Shown one piece after another: positions 13,345 through 26,600 of a stretch of DNA of 64,000 nucleotides. The DNA is taken from contig CAADRB010000049.1 of NCBI GenBank assembly GCA_900708905.1, positions 973,533 through 1,037,532 of the forward strand. The letters run 5' to 3'. Source of the DNA: Hymenolepis diminuta (lineage: Eukaryota > Platyhelminthes > Cestoda > Cyclophyllidea > Hymenolepididae). The position numbers were made by a program, and so were the translations under genes. The stretch's first letter is position 1. Every line of letters starts with the position of its first letter. The notes under the pieces are model-generated. The model did not search any database and was not told the origin of the DNA. It saw nothing but the letters and a program-made list of their open reading frames with translations.

Positions 13345-13535
13345 AGTTTTCCTCTGTTCAGTGTTGTTGACGCGTCCGGTTACGGATTTAGTGCAGTCAT
13401 CTGCATTTTTCCAGATGGTTCCGAAAAAGCGATCGCACATATCTCCCGTACTCTAACTCCGACAGAGAGGAATTACCCATGAATTGAAAAGGAAGCACTG
13501 ACCATTACATATACAGTGAAAGAATTCCAAAAGTA
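13345..13535 (+). pseudogene. Gypsy RNase H remnant
   Basis: FSVVDASGYGFSAVI then AIAHISRTLTPTERNYP, an in-frame TGA at 13480-13482, and IEKEALTITYTVKEFQKY. This is the standard RNase H array of Ty3/gypsy pol. Confidence 0.85.
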
Positions 13536-13598
13536 TGTATAAATAAATAAACAAGCGAGTTTAACTTCTAATAGACCGTAAGTGGCTGTTGTCAATAG

Positions 13599-13850
13599 TT
13601 GGCTCAAGAAACGGTGGGACTCACATTAATGGGTTATGACTACAATATCAAGTATCAGAAAAAGGAGGATTTTGGCCGAGTGGATGGTCCATTTCGCCTT
13701 ATCGATAATCTGTTGGCGCATTCGTGCGATCGAAAGATATGTGCAGCACATGCTGACGGAGTCCATTCGAAACAATCCGGTATCGGCAGATGATATAAGA
13801 AAGGAAAGTTCGAAAGATGCGATCCTACAGCGGGTGTCAAAGTTTATATA
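13599..13850 (+). pseudogene. Gypsy RNase H-integrase connection remnant
   Basis: LTLMGYDYNIKYQKKEDFG corresponds to the common ALTLLGYDFKIKYRKTEDFG; after a frameshift the other frame reads NNPVSADDIRKESSKDAIL, the spacer found before integrase in this clade. Confidence 0.75.
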
Positions 13851-14044
13851 GTTCAAGTGGTCTTCATTTCCAACAAAAGGCGATCTTCTCGAGCTTTACC
13901 GTCGATGTGATTCAATAATAATATTCGACTCTTGTTTACTATTTTTTGAGTTTTTATTCCTTCTGCCTTTATAAATTTTGTCCTACAATTTCACTTAAGC
14001 CATCCTGGAATAAGCCGGAAGAAATCCATGTTTAGAGGATACGC

Positions 14045-14245
14045 TTTTGGTCAGACGCGAACAAGAGCATCGAATATATTGCGCACTAGTGCAGCAAATG
14101 TCAGTAAGCTACAAAATTTCGTGTTTTGATCACAAAGGGAAACTCCTTGGATCAGGTTACATGTCAAATTCGTAGGCTTGGAAAGTGGAATTACGTATTT
14201 GGTTGTCGCTGACCCATTCTAATTGATTATCGACTGGGTCGCCAG
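14045..14245 (+). pseudogene. Gypsy integrase remnant (zinc finger and core start)
   Basis: FWSDANKSIEYIAH, stop at 14087-14089, then CSKCQ: the end of the HHCC finger. GITYLVVADPF at 14187-14219 matches the core strand with the first DDE Asp. The rest of the core is not recoverable. Confidence 0.75.
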
Positions 14246-14549
14246 TGGACAGCTGCGATCATCACAAACTGGCATGGGAACATGATTTACTGTATTATGG
14301 GTCCGCCACTATAATCAATCCTGACTTAAACTGGCGGAACCCATCAATGATTAGTGTTATCTTTCTTTGTATTCGTTACTTAATACGTTTAATCTTGTTC
14401 ATATTCTTCCCCCTAAATTTTAGGTTAAGGATTGGGCTATGGTTCCAAAGTGTGCAGTTCGAGCAAAGATGAATCCTTTATGTCTCCAAGTCGATCGAGT
14501 CTCGAAGACCTACGTATGAACCGCCAATGAAGGGAGATACTGGAGGGGG

Positions 14550-17112
14550 TAATTATTATTTTCCCTCGTTCCCAACATTTCTTATGTAGATAGAACTGTA
14601 ATTTCCTTCTTTACTTCCACACTTTGTAATTATGCCTATTTGTTTAAGCCGATACAGATTGAGTTTAGTTTCGTTGATGCACGCGTGTCTACAATAAATT
14701 GCCTTCTGCTCTGAGTTAAGTTGCTAGTTTACTGAACTTTTAGATTGATTTACTCTGTAAGTTTACTACTGGGACTTCTTGTTTGTTATATTATAACAAT
14801 ATAATAATGTGAAATCCTCCCTCTACAAGAATATGAACAACGTGATTCTAAATTCAAAAAATTGGGCATTCTATTGCTCCAGATTTAATTTCTTATTGGA
14901 CATCTTTACCGTTTTAATCATTAACATGGTTCCTCATTAATACACTGATGCAAATTGTCACTTTACCAAAATAACAAGGTTTCTTTTACATATTTCTTCT
15001 GATTCCTGTTTTCAAGTTGGGCCAAAATCATTAGCCCAAAATCTGCTTCAAATAATAATCATCGATAACTGAATAATCTAGAAAAGCCATCAAAAAGTTA
15101 TAAATCAAAGTAAGAATGCTGAGAGTCTAAGTTTATTTAAATTTCGATACCCTTTTTCGTAAGGATAATTTGCAATGCACTATCAAAATGTTTTAAGGCA
15201 TAATTTTATGATTGGACTTCTGGGCTTCTGATGTCCTCGATATTCTATTCTTTTTGAATGTATGATTTAATTAAACGATTGATTATGTCACGATTCATTC
15301 CTTCAGACATGAACTGTTTGATTAAACCAACAAACTGCCGTAATTAACTAATCGATATCTAGGGAGACTGGAAATATTTTCTGAATAATTTATCTTCTAT
15401 TTAATTCTTTGAAACTGGGAAGGAAGAAAAACTGGTGATCTGAAAAAAAACAATAGATAAAATGTGAGCTGATCAAAATGATTACTGTCTCCACTTGGGA
15501 AATGGACAACACTAACAAGGCTGACGAAGGCGATCTCACGTGCGTTGGAACATTCTGGATAATGTGATTGTGCTATAGATGGTGCAACTGGCGTGCATGC
15601 AGAGGCCTCTCAGTCAATCGGCGATCAATTTTCGGACAGCGTAGAGCTATTTATCCTCACAGTCACTTAGTTTTCAGTAAACTCTTTACCATACCTTCCG
15701 TGTTCCCCTTACTTTAGACATAGCTTAGCTAAACTTGGGAGTAACTTATACTGGACGATTTTGCTAGAGGCTAGATGTGCACTTCCGGGCTTTTATGGGG
15801 ATTACTAGAGTATAACCAACGGTTTATTTGTGTGGCATCCGCTACAAATACAAGTCGGCAAGGTCACTGACGTCGAGAAAGTATCGCTGAATAATTGTAC
15901 AAATAATACATAATACTGTCGGGTAAAAATTTCACACATTTATTAATTTTATTACTATTTATTTACAAGTATAATTCATCTGTTAAAATAAACTAGGATT
16001 GTGGGTCATCGCTAGAGCCTAATTTGTAGCAAATGAGGAAAATTCGGTTTACTCCGTATTATCATTCTATAATAACGCTAAGGTCTATCGGGGCCACATC
16101 GATCGAATAGGAGGAATAAGTAAAATCACTCATGTCGCCAGATCAGTCCGAATGTGGCAGGCAAGTCACCTCAATTTATTAATAAGTAAATTAGGTTTGT
16201 ATACAAGATATTTCTTCGTTAGAAGTCAGTCATGTCGCGTCGTCGGTGTTCCGGCATGATGATCAACATCTGTTTAGGTATCTATGCGTAAACGCGCAAA
16301 CACACAGCGGGACCACCTGTGGACACTATAGTTGAGATCTCATCGCCAAGTAATGACCTATATATGCTGGCTATAGTACATTCAAATCAGGGATTTGAGT
16401 AAAAGTTCATATTAATAATATTATTAACATTTAGTCAGATGTCCAAAAAAATCATTTTGTTTGTCTTTTTAAATGAGGTATTTCAGTCAGCTTTAAACGT
16501 AGATAACTATCTTTGTAAGAGGCCAAAGTGCCCTGGCCGTATTAATGTGCGTATGGAAACTTTTCTTAATAGTACATAAATGTCACTTAGTGAACTATAA
16601 TTATATCAAATACACGACTTTATGTAAAGATTTACTTATTAGGCTATACACAGAAGCATGGGACAACTTAATAATCTGTAAACAAACGAATGAGAAACTT
16701 CATCGAATGAACGTGGTAGAAATATATCATGGGTATCAAAATTAAAAACTACAGTTAATTTAGTCACCAACAAAGATAAAATAAAAATTCTCTCCTAAAT
16801 TAGAAAAGGAATTCGCAAGTATGTGCTAGTTTTTGGAAATTGAATGCCAAAATTAGTAGAAGTTTTAATTTGTTATCCGTAGTGAACACTTTTTGAAAAA
16901 TTATTGCTAGTGGTCGTGTTTAGTATTTCTACTTATTGTTTCTAACGAACATTAGAATTACATTTATTTAATCAAATTATGTTAATTATTTTTCATTGAT
17001 TGGATTCTTTCTAAGTTCCTCGAAATTTTCATAATTGATCTTATTTCAACTATTAAAACGTTTTATTATGATTTGAAAAATGTATTAACGGTCTATTAAA
17101 ATAATTTGCAAT
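14550..17112. other. Intergenic region upstream of the NRBP gene
   Basis: Should hold the 3' LTR of the gypsy wreck and the NRBP promoter; neither can be pinned down. Very AT-rich from 16400 on. Confidence 0.4.
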
Positions 17113-17124
17113 TGAAAACTTTAG
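17113..17124 (+). promoter_or_regulatory. Splice acceptor just upstream of the NRBP start codon
   Basis: A pyrimidine-poor but plausible acceptor (AAAACTTTAG) ends 9 nt before the ATG. It could close a 5'-UTR intron or receive a spliced leader, as many flatworm mRNAs do. Not testable from genomic DNA alone. Confidence 0.35.
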
Positions 17125-17133
17125 CCTCATTAA

Positions 17134-17613
17134 ATGGAGCAGTCAAGGGAATCCAAAAAGCTGGAATCTCGTGTTGATTTCAGTTCAACTGTTGATGTTT
17201 CTGTAATGGAAAAGACTCTGACAGATGAGAAAGATGATGAAGAGGAGGATGAAGAAAAGGAGGAGTATAAAATTGTCGAAAAGTCTCACAATAATCGATT
17301 TATTAAACGAAATAAGCGTTTACCAACACAAATTAGTGGTGTTGACAATACTTTTATTGCCATAGAACCAAAATCCGGGAAGGAGATCTTATGGCATGAA
17401 CGAATATTGTCAGAAAATAAAACGGAACGTGAAAGCCGCTTTCTTACAATCGCCAAAAAGCTCAAGAGACAAGCGCATCCATTTCTCGTCCGCTTTCTAG
17501 ACGCTTGGATTAAAATCGAAACTGGTCAGAGGAAACTTATTTTTTTGAATGAACGACTGGATGATGGAACTCTTAAACAATTTCTCTGCAATTCTACCTC
17601 AAGGTCGAAACAT
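17134..17613 (+). CDS. NRBP: NRBP exon 1: acidic N-terminus and kinase-like N-lobe
   Basis: Residues 1-160. An acidic Asp/Glu run (31-43) precedes SGVDNTFIAIEP, which parallels the PGIDSAYLAM start of the NRBP N-lobe. At the VAIK position the sequence reads ILWHER, so His88 stands where active kinases have the ATP-binding Lys; human NRBP1 has Asn there. The exon ends after DDGTLKQFL, matching the SGSLKQFL segment of NRBP1. An in-frame TAA at 17131-17133 fixes the start. Donor GTATGC, phase 0. Confidence 0.92.
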
Positions 17614-20600
17614 GTATGCTTGATTTTGTTGGTTTTATTTTACATTTCGTATTAGATTTGGCGCAGGCATGTTGGTCAACTACTTTCTGTTCTTAATTAC
17701 CTCCATCGTCTTGGTATCACTCACGGAAATCTGAAAAAGGAGGATATATACTACCAAAGCTCGGGAGTTCTCAAAGTCGGACCATGTATGTCAATGATCA
17801 TATAAATAGTAATTGTTTTTTATTTTCTAGTCATGCTTGATGCGTTCTTCGGTCAAAAAACTCATCCATCCGATATCTATGCATTTGGCGTCTTGGCTCT
17901 TGAAGTAAGTTTGCAGTCTCACTTTGTCTCTTCATTAATGAGAATTGAATACAGGTGGATTTTATGGGTCAGTTATTTTGGCAAAAGCATAATTCTCTTA
18001 TTATATCTTTTATCTATGTAAAAGAAACCACATACTTATGAATAGCAGTTCAAATAATTGACGGCGCAATTCAAAAGGTTAGGGTTTTTATTTCGCCCGA
18101 ACCCTTAACGCTTTTGGATATATGTATGTTCATTTTTTCCCTTTTACTTTCTGCCATGTGTTTTATTCGTACATTTATTCCTTCACGACAGGTGCACTTT
18201 GAAAATTTCCATTCTGTTTACACTCTTGATAACGTTTGAAGTTCAGTAATTCAAAGCATCAAGTTCTATCGAGCATTCGCTGTTCGAATGTCTTGAATAC
18301 CTGTTTTGCAACTGCCTAAATTAAGCCACCTCGTATTGCAAATGGAATTATCATCAACAATAACTAACTCTGAAATTTTAGTCTTGGAATTTCATTTGTC
18401 CAGTAGGCATTTCTAAGTGCAGGTTTTTTATTGTGATGTTCCCCGAATCTCCTCATTTTAACTAATTATTAATGTGCATTTTACGTATTTTTTGACCCAT
18501 TTTCGTCAGATTGTCATTTATGTTGATATTTCAATCGAATATTTTTACCTTAACGTTGTAGCGCATATTTATTGATAATCCATTTCGACCCTTTCCCGTG
18601 AAAAATTGTTGGAATGAGGGTCCTGACTCATCTTTTCATAACGAAATGTTTTGTTATGTGCCGCCGTTTATTCTTACTTATAGATTGCCGTATGGACTCC
18701 AGCTGTAGACAGTCAGGGGAGTACAGAAGAGGAAAAGGTCAAGTTGATGCTGTCACAATTAACTGATCCCCAACAGCGCAGCTTCATTGAGGCCTGTATA
18801 GATCCCAATCCCGCCAATCGACCCAAAATAAAGACCCTTCTCAATCATCCCGCAGTCACTGAGGTCCCTTCACTCAAACTTCTTTCTGCCAAGGCCCTCG
18901 TCTCATCCTGTAGGTCTCTGTCCCTTAATTTAGTCCATTTGATTAAAAGTACGACAATTTCATAGACCAATTCAATGGTAGAAGAAGGGTTACACTCAGA
19001 ATTGATCAATTTTATAAGATTGGAAGGCGGTGTCACTACAACTTATTGTTATAAGTTTACCTGTTTACACAAAGGTTTCCGAGCTTTTAAATTAATGTCC
19101 GATATTTGGAGTTTACTTTACGTGTGTTTATAGGCAATGAAACATTGCATTGCTTACGTCTAAGAATGACGCAAAGTACATCTCACAGATAAGTTTTATG
19201 GTCTTCCTAACGGAGATGAGGGTAGATGTTGCTTTTACATCGCTTTTTGTCCATTCGAATGATGTGAAATGTACTGTAGAGGATGGGATTATATGGTGAT
19301 TGGGGTGATTTTATCCAGGCAAATGCAATGAAATTTGACGAGAAAAGTGCACCGGGAGATTAAGATGATTTACCTCTCGAATGATTAATAACAGCCCATT
19401 AGGAATATACTTAAGGCAGTGACCTTATTTAGTCCAAAATTACTATTATAATATTATTACCACTATTGTTATACTACCGTTCAATTTGGGTAACCTTTTG
19501 ATTTCTGTTTCTTCATTTACGTACATCCGGACTATTTTATCAGTAATTATTTTCCCCCAATAATAATAATATCCCCAAAAGAGGTATGAACTTATCCAAT
19601 AACTCCTTTTCTGTACTGATGGTACAGATCATCAGTCTGTTATTAAGTGTGATTCAGCCAGCTAAAGTTAGTGTTAAGTAGACCTTCCACAATAATTTGG
19701 AAGGTTATGTTGAAGAGCGGTGATCTTTCTTTCAATCTTTGTTTAAGTCTGGTAGTGAGAATGGCTTTTCACAATATTTCAGGAGAATTTCAGATATGTC
19801 AAATGTTGTAAAATTGCTCCTTCCCAAAGTCTACTATATGGTCTTTAATACATGAATGATAGAATCCCCTCAGCTGATAAACTTTTGTGGAAAGGCTGTA
19901 GAGTATTTACTATTTATCCAAAGATTTAAGACTAATTTTTCAGCCAATTTTCTTTTGCAGTGAAACCCCAGCCACCCCAGGAAGAGCCAGTAACAACTAT
20001 CGGTACCAATGCAACTGATGGAGCTACCGGCACCGCTACCGCATCAGTCAAGACAGAAAACGTGACCGTCTTTGTCCAGTTGATGGATGACTACGTTGGT
20101 CACTTGGAGGATGACACAGCCATCGTGGAAACTACCTTCCCCGCCGAACAAGTCACCAAAGTTCGCGTCTGGAAGGACTTCCGGACTAGCTTCGGCACCA
20201 TACCCAAGTACCTCGAGGATGTCAAGTGAGTTTACTGTGCTTTGATTTATCCACTGTGCTTTTATGAACTCATTAGTGTCGACAAGTGGACCTGTTATGC
20301 CCATTCCGAAGAAAAATATAAATTTCAATCATGAAGAATCTTATTTAGTCCAATAGGGAAGAGAAGTAGATCATGTGATTAGTCTTCCTATATGTATAGA
20401 CTTTTAACTCACTTCTTGCTTAATGGGTTTACTGGATCATATTACGAAATTCAAATGTCTGTTTTTGAGTAATGATTTTTCAAGGCAAAAGCGAAATGTT
20501 TCACAATTTTTTATCATGGGAAACATTCAAATATGTAGGAAGTGAGGTTTTAGGGATAGTGAGACTGATAGTAATCAAGAAATCCCTATTTTATCTGAAC

Positions 20601-23600
20601 TGCAGGATTGTCAGATCAACTGTTTTTTATCTTGGATTTTGGTCAGATTTGCCTCATCTTATCTTCGTATTCTTTATATGGAAAATCCGGATGACATGAT
20701 TTTTTTGGTGATTTCACAGCATTCCCTTTTTCACATGATTTTTGAAGCACTCAAAAGAGTTGACTTAAACTAATTGGCCTATAATACTGTCTTTTCTGTC
20801 CAAGAGTTAACATATTAAAGGTATAATTAATTCATTTCGATGTTGATTATATGACAAAATGTTAATGATGCTTGGGGGCGTTAAGGCTTATATTTTCGCC
20901 CTGGAAACATGTTGTGATGTTTCCTATCTAGTTGAATCAGGTGATAATCCTTATTTATGGGTACTGTTTTTCTGGAAATTTTTATGGCTGAATTTATGAG
21001 TATAATGCATCTAAGAAAATGCTGTTTTTTTTTTCTGGGGTATTACTTCACTTATTTGGCTTACTTTGCTTGTTTACCTGATTATATCGTAGCAAAAACT
21101 GATATAATGCTGAACGCAGTCGTGTGAACCAACTCCACAAATTGAAACAATAAGTTGCTTTTATTTGTATAAGTAATTACAGAAGTTTTTTAGAAGCCAC
21201 TTCTGATCTTTTTCGCTATAAGTTCACTAATTTTTTTAGTTACCACCCTAATGGTGGGTATTTCCCATTCATTTATAGTTTGGCGCAGAAAAAAGTTATA
21301 CTGTGGATTGGTTTCAAATATTGAGGCAATAAGAGTTTTTGCCAGTTATTAGATAGTTGGAAATATAGGGAATGTCGAGCTCTGCCACTCACGTCCAACT
21401 GGTAATGACTTCTGGAGAGTAGCTATTGGATTCAGGAATTCAAAGATTTTCCATTCGTGCTTTCTTTTCTGTTTGTTTATAACAAATATCCCATAGTTAT
21501 GTTTAATCAGAACATATAGGAAACCTTGACCAGTATTAAGAATGAATTGGGTTAATAAAAATTAATGAACAAGTACTCTTACATAATTGGTTAAACTAGT
21601 AATGTCAAAATTTAGGCCATGATTTTACCTTACTGTTCCTAAAGTGGGGAAAGAAACATCTTAAGGGAGTAGTTATTACCTCATTATGTTATTTTTAAAT
21701 ATATTATATGTTTAGATATGTTATTTTTAAATAGCATAATGAATTCTGCTGTGCGTTGTCTTATTATTCGTTACGTTTTACGCGTTTTTTTGTCCTCTTT
21801 GGTTTTTTGTCCTTCTTGGTTGTCAGAACTAGTGACACTAATGTGTCCTTTTGAGCAACCTTTCACTTAACACTAGGAAGGAAAATACTTATTTTGTGTA
21901 AAATCACTAGCACTTAATCGTATATAAATATTTATGCAGGGGCAATACAGTTATCAAGTTATTGAAATTTTGAGTTAGGGAAATCTATATAGTTTAAAAT
22001 TGTTCTCTACCTCATATTCTCTTCTATTCATTGAAACATGTGGCCATTTAACATTAAAGTTATGGCGGTCTAACCTGCTTGTCTGTCTAGTTCTTCCATT
22101 ATTTCGTACCGTGCTTGTCAATTTCTCAATATTCTTCCGTTCCCCATCCCCATCTGTCACACAATCTCCTATCTTTTATATCTCCCTCCGCAGAATACGG
22201 ACTCGAAATCTTATTAATAAAATGTCCACGATCCTATTGTTGACGTCAATTAAATAACATTTTTGTGATTTCAGTTTATTATTATTATTACTTACAACAG
22301 TGCCAGATAATTTGCAATTTTTGATCGTGTGAAGCAGCTGACATGGAATAAATGCAAGTCGAACAAATGGTAGAGGGGAGGGGATTAAATAGATGCAGAG
22401 AGCAACGTCAAGGTATCAAAGTCTTCCTTTGATCTTTTTGGACTCGGTTTGTACAATATTTACTAAATGTGAAGTTCACATTTCAAAATTCACATTTCAT
22501 GATTCGTCCCCTGGATTGCAGTAAATGCTTGCCTGTGATGTTCAGTGCTTATTGACCGGTATTTTTCAATCAAGAAGGATCGATCTTGTCTCCTCAATTT
22601 GCTTTTCTTCCAATTATTGAGATTTCAAATGATTTAACGTGATATTCTGCAGTTTTCAGCTTTATCAAAGCAAGCATGAGATAGGCAAAAATTTCAAGTT
22701 AGCAGACGTAGGTAAACTGTGTTCACTCAAGATGAAATCAATTATTTGTTTCAGTTTATTTTATTTTTTCCCCATTCGAAAAGTCTGGGAATTTTACGTA
22801 TTGCAACATTATCCTGCTACCGGACAGGTGTATTTTTGCCGATTTGCAATCCACTTAACTTTGAACTAATTTAACGTTTTGTCTTAAAAGCTCTCTTTTT
22901 ACCTGCTGCCGTTGAAGTGAAAAGACGTTCGAACAAATTCACACTTACAGCAGCAGCAGCAGCTCTATTGCGTAATTTCCATCTCAGTCCTTATCTAATG
23001 CTCGCTTACCCTCTCCCTCAACTTTCTCTAAAGTAACGTCGCTTAGGGACTATTTTTGGGTTTCCTGGGGAAGTTTTATTATTTAATCATGCATTCAAAC
23101 CGATTCTCCTCTTGTTTATGTGAATTAATTACGCACTCTCAATGTATTTTGACTCATACCCTGTCCAACTGTCGCTTTAAGTCCATGATCTATCTTAATC
23201 GCCCAAAAAATTATGTTCTTTTGTTTCTAAACTTTATTTACAAACTATATGCTATAGAGAATCGGATATAGAGTAATAAAATCTATGGAATTCGTGGTCT
23301 ATTTTTGAACAATACTTAATATCGCAAATTCCTACAGAACTGTTTGAGTGTGTCTTTATTTCAGTTACACTTTGAGCGGTAAATTTGCAGAGTTGAGATG
23401 ACGTATTAAAAATGTTTTCTTTTATAAGACTTGGTATATTGAGATAGAGTGATAATAATAGCCGATGGAATTCGTGGTGTTCATTGTCTTCTCTCCCGCC
23501 TTCATCTTTACCGTCTTGATGTTTAAATGTTCTCCCTTCTGTCATTTCTTTATGACATGATTTTTCCCCTCTTCTTCCTCCTCCCCTGGACGACCACATA

Positions 23601-26600
23601 CAATAACAATTAGCGTCGTCGTGACGTCGTCGTCAAATAATTGAAATGATTTAAACCTAAATTTTATAAGGAGAGAAAAAAGTATGTATATGTTCGTAGT
23701 GATAGACATGCTTAAGACGCCTTTCTCGTGACTGAACATATGTCCATTTAGACCCTAACTTGTTGCTGTCGTTTGCTTTGCTTAGTTATAATAAGAATTC
23801 TGGGTGTTGCACGTGCGTGTAAACATGGGATCAAATAAAAAAGATGGTTTTGCTTTTTTGAAGGTGACTGGAGTGTACAGTAGTAGGAAATTTGAAAAAA
23901 ATCGGTATTTGAGTTAAAATATTTCTGAATTCATCTTCATTTTTCAGTATTCCATTCTTGTTTAAAAAGGTAAGATGGATATGAATAAGGATGTTTGAAG
24001 TGCGGTCTAAAATAAGTATTTATTAAATAACATCTTATGGATAGGCCTATAAAGATTAAACGGGAAGCATTATAAAGGATACATAAGCGAAATTAATCAA
24101 TAATCTTGCTTCAATGGTCATCACTCTCTGATTAGCGTGGAACCTGAAGATAAATGTTTCTCAGATCCTACCTTCGCTGCGCACTCATGTTGATTTTCGT
24201 GCTGGCAGGTGTGCATCCGTACTGAAAGGCGAGGCTGGTGGCTTAGTCTACTTATTCCTCAACTTCAACGTCCTTGGTGGATTACAAAATTTAGTTATTA
24301 TAAAACAATTTACTACTAGGCCTATTTATTCGGAATGATCAGTTGTAGTTCTTTTCAGAGATTTATTATTAGAGAATGATAACAAATTTGGAAGTTCTCG
24401 ATTCCAAAAAGTGTGTATTTCCATGAGTTCAAATATTTATTTTCGTGTTTGATGCAAGCAACAACTCCGATTTGAGATAACCGAACTTGGTACTTTGGTT
24501 TTGGGTTTGACTTTGAGATGCAATTGTTTGATATTTTTATAATCACGTTGTTTTAATAAATGGATTTTTTTTGCCATTAGAAGAGGCGTGCATCTGGAAC
24601 TTTACAAGTTTGAAGGGTAGGTAATATTGCCGATTTACAGCTATTACAGAATATAGATTCCCATTTTGCTTGCCTAGTTATTAGTATCCAAGACGTTAAA
24701 TAAATTTCCTTTATTAGTTAGAATTAAATAAACAGCTCTCAAAGTCGCTGATTTTACTTGTATGGAAGCCTAGAAATGAGTTCTTGAATATTGACCCTGG
24801 GTATATTTGGATGTTACAAAGTCGGTTGTGCCTCTTATTGAGATAGGCTTCCAGAATTCAAATAAAGTAGGAATCTTGAAATTCTAACTTCATTATATAC
24901 CCCTCCTTGTCTCCCATTTGGATCCATTTTTGGACTATCTGACTATTTCACGCTTTCGACGCTCTCCCGTGACTTACACTTGTCATCGACAGTAATAATT
25001 ATTATTAAAAACGAGACACTGTTTGCTTTTTAACGTAAAATTTTTCTATGATTTTGCAGTGCCTAGAAGCCTAGTTTTCTTTCGCTATGGTATGTCTGCT
25101 CACTAGACATCACTATACTACAGTTCACTCACTCGGGGAGGGAAGAAGGCAAGACAGGTGTGCTATTAACCCAAGAAATTTTGTTAATCAAAGGCAATAT
25201 ATGAGAATACAAGTTGTTTTCCTGCTGTTGATGTTGGAAGACACGGAGGGATAAAGATTTTATTCCCAAATGACTGTCAAGATGTCAGGATCCATGTGAG
25301 CTCTGTCTCAATAATGATGATAGGCGACTTTGAGACAACCCGTGTGAATTGCTCATCCCGAGGCAAAACGTAAACACTGCAGCTATGATCTTTGTTTTGT
25401 CGGCTTTCTACAGTTTGTATCAAAGATGGTTTGTGTAGTTCACGCAAAATCTCCTTTTAGCTTTAAATATGAAAATTCGCTCTAAAAACCTACAATAACA
25501 TCCGCTTGTTTATGTATTAAATTTCTTTTATTTACTTGAATTTAACCCAAGTAAATCTTTCTTAGCGCGATTTTTAATTGATGAGGGGATATGAATTCTA
25601 TCATGTCCAGCTTTTGCCTGTTGTCTACAGTCTCTCTGACATTTTGCAACAAAAAGAGCATTATTTTAAATTATGTTTTATATCTAAAATAATTCAGAAT
25701 TAACGAGAGTTTGTTACCTAATATTGTAACAGGGTATAGTTAAGAGAATCACCTGATCTGTTGATTTTATGTTATTTCTAGTTTCCGGTGTGTTGATTTG
25801 AGTCGTGCTCGATGTGATCAATGCTTTTTGTTTTGTGCTTCACTAAAGAAACTTGTATAACACTTTAAAGGATACAATTACTCGTACCCCAGACAGAGGA
25901 GAAAACCTGTTGCTAAAACAGGAGGGTGAATTCGTTCATATGAAGTTGAATACATAGTAAACTTAGCCAATAATTGCAATAATTGTAGGTTCTTCACAGG
26001 TGATTTTACATATCTGAGTATGAGCATATAAATCCAATAACCGGCAGTCAAGTGCGTGAGGGATGTGGTGTTTATGATTTCCGTTCGGGTGCACTGAAAT
26101 ATTCGATTTGGTTTTCTAACAGAAACTTCCCCCTCACTGTAATGAAAGTTTGTTTTCAAGGACCATTTTCGAGGCATTAATATTATCCATTTTTTTTCAG
26201 GTAAGTCTCCCAATAAATCAGTAGGTAGGTACAGACTTTCTCGTCATGAAAATAGTGGAGAAGGAGCAGGGGGGGGGGGGGAAGGTTGACACTTGAGTGC
26301 ATTATCTTTAATAAATTCTGTATCTTCCCTTCTCTCGCACTTTCTTATGTTCAACTGTGTGATTTCCACCCCCCTGATGGTAGCCAATGTCAAATTTCCT
26401 CTTGGTAAGTTATCCAATTATCTACCGTTAATAGAATACTTGGAAGCTTATATTGAAAGGGAGGGATATAATTTGGTGACCTTGCTCTTTTGGAGAAGTA
26501 AATTGTTAGGCTAATATGAATCACTTTACTCATTCTAAAGTTTACCTAATGGCTACTGGTAGACAACTACCTTTTCCAGACTTCCTTCATTAATCACTGC

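Larger units (their letters stand above)
12141..14549 (+). mobile_element. Eroded Ty3/gypsy LTR retrotransposon pol region
   Basis: Four pol domains in Ty3/gypsy order on one strand: aspartic protease, reverse transcriptase, RNase H, then integrase. Frames shift and stop many times, so it is dead. RNase H before integrase excludes Ty1/copia order. A purine-rich tract (14526-14549, ends GGAGGGGG) may be the 3' polypurine tract; LTRs could not be recognised by eye. Confidence 0.88.

Noticed and set aside
17831..18021. Read-through frame past exon 3
   Set aside because: GTAAGT at 17905 and homology across to exon 4 show this is intron.
25878..26213. 111-codon minus-strand frame in intron 5
   Set aside because: No family pattern, no in-phase partners with good splice sites found.
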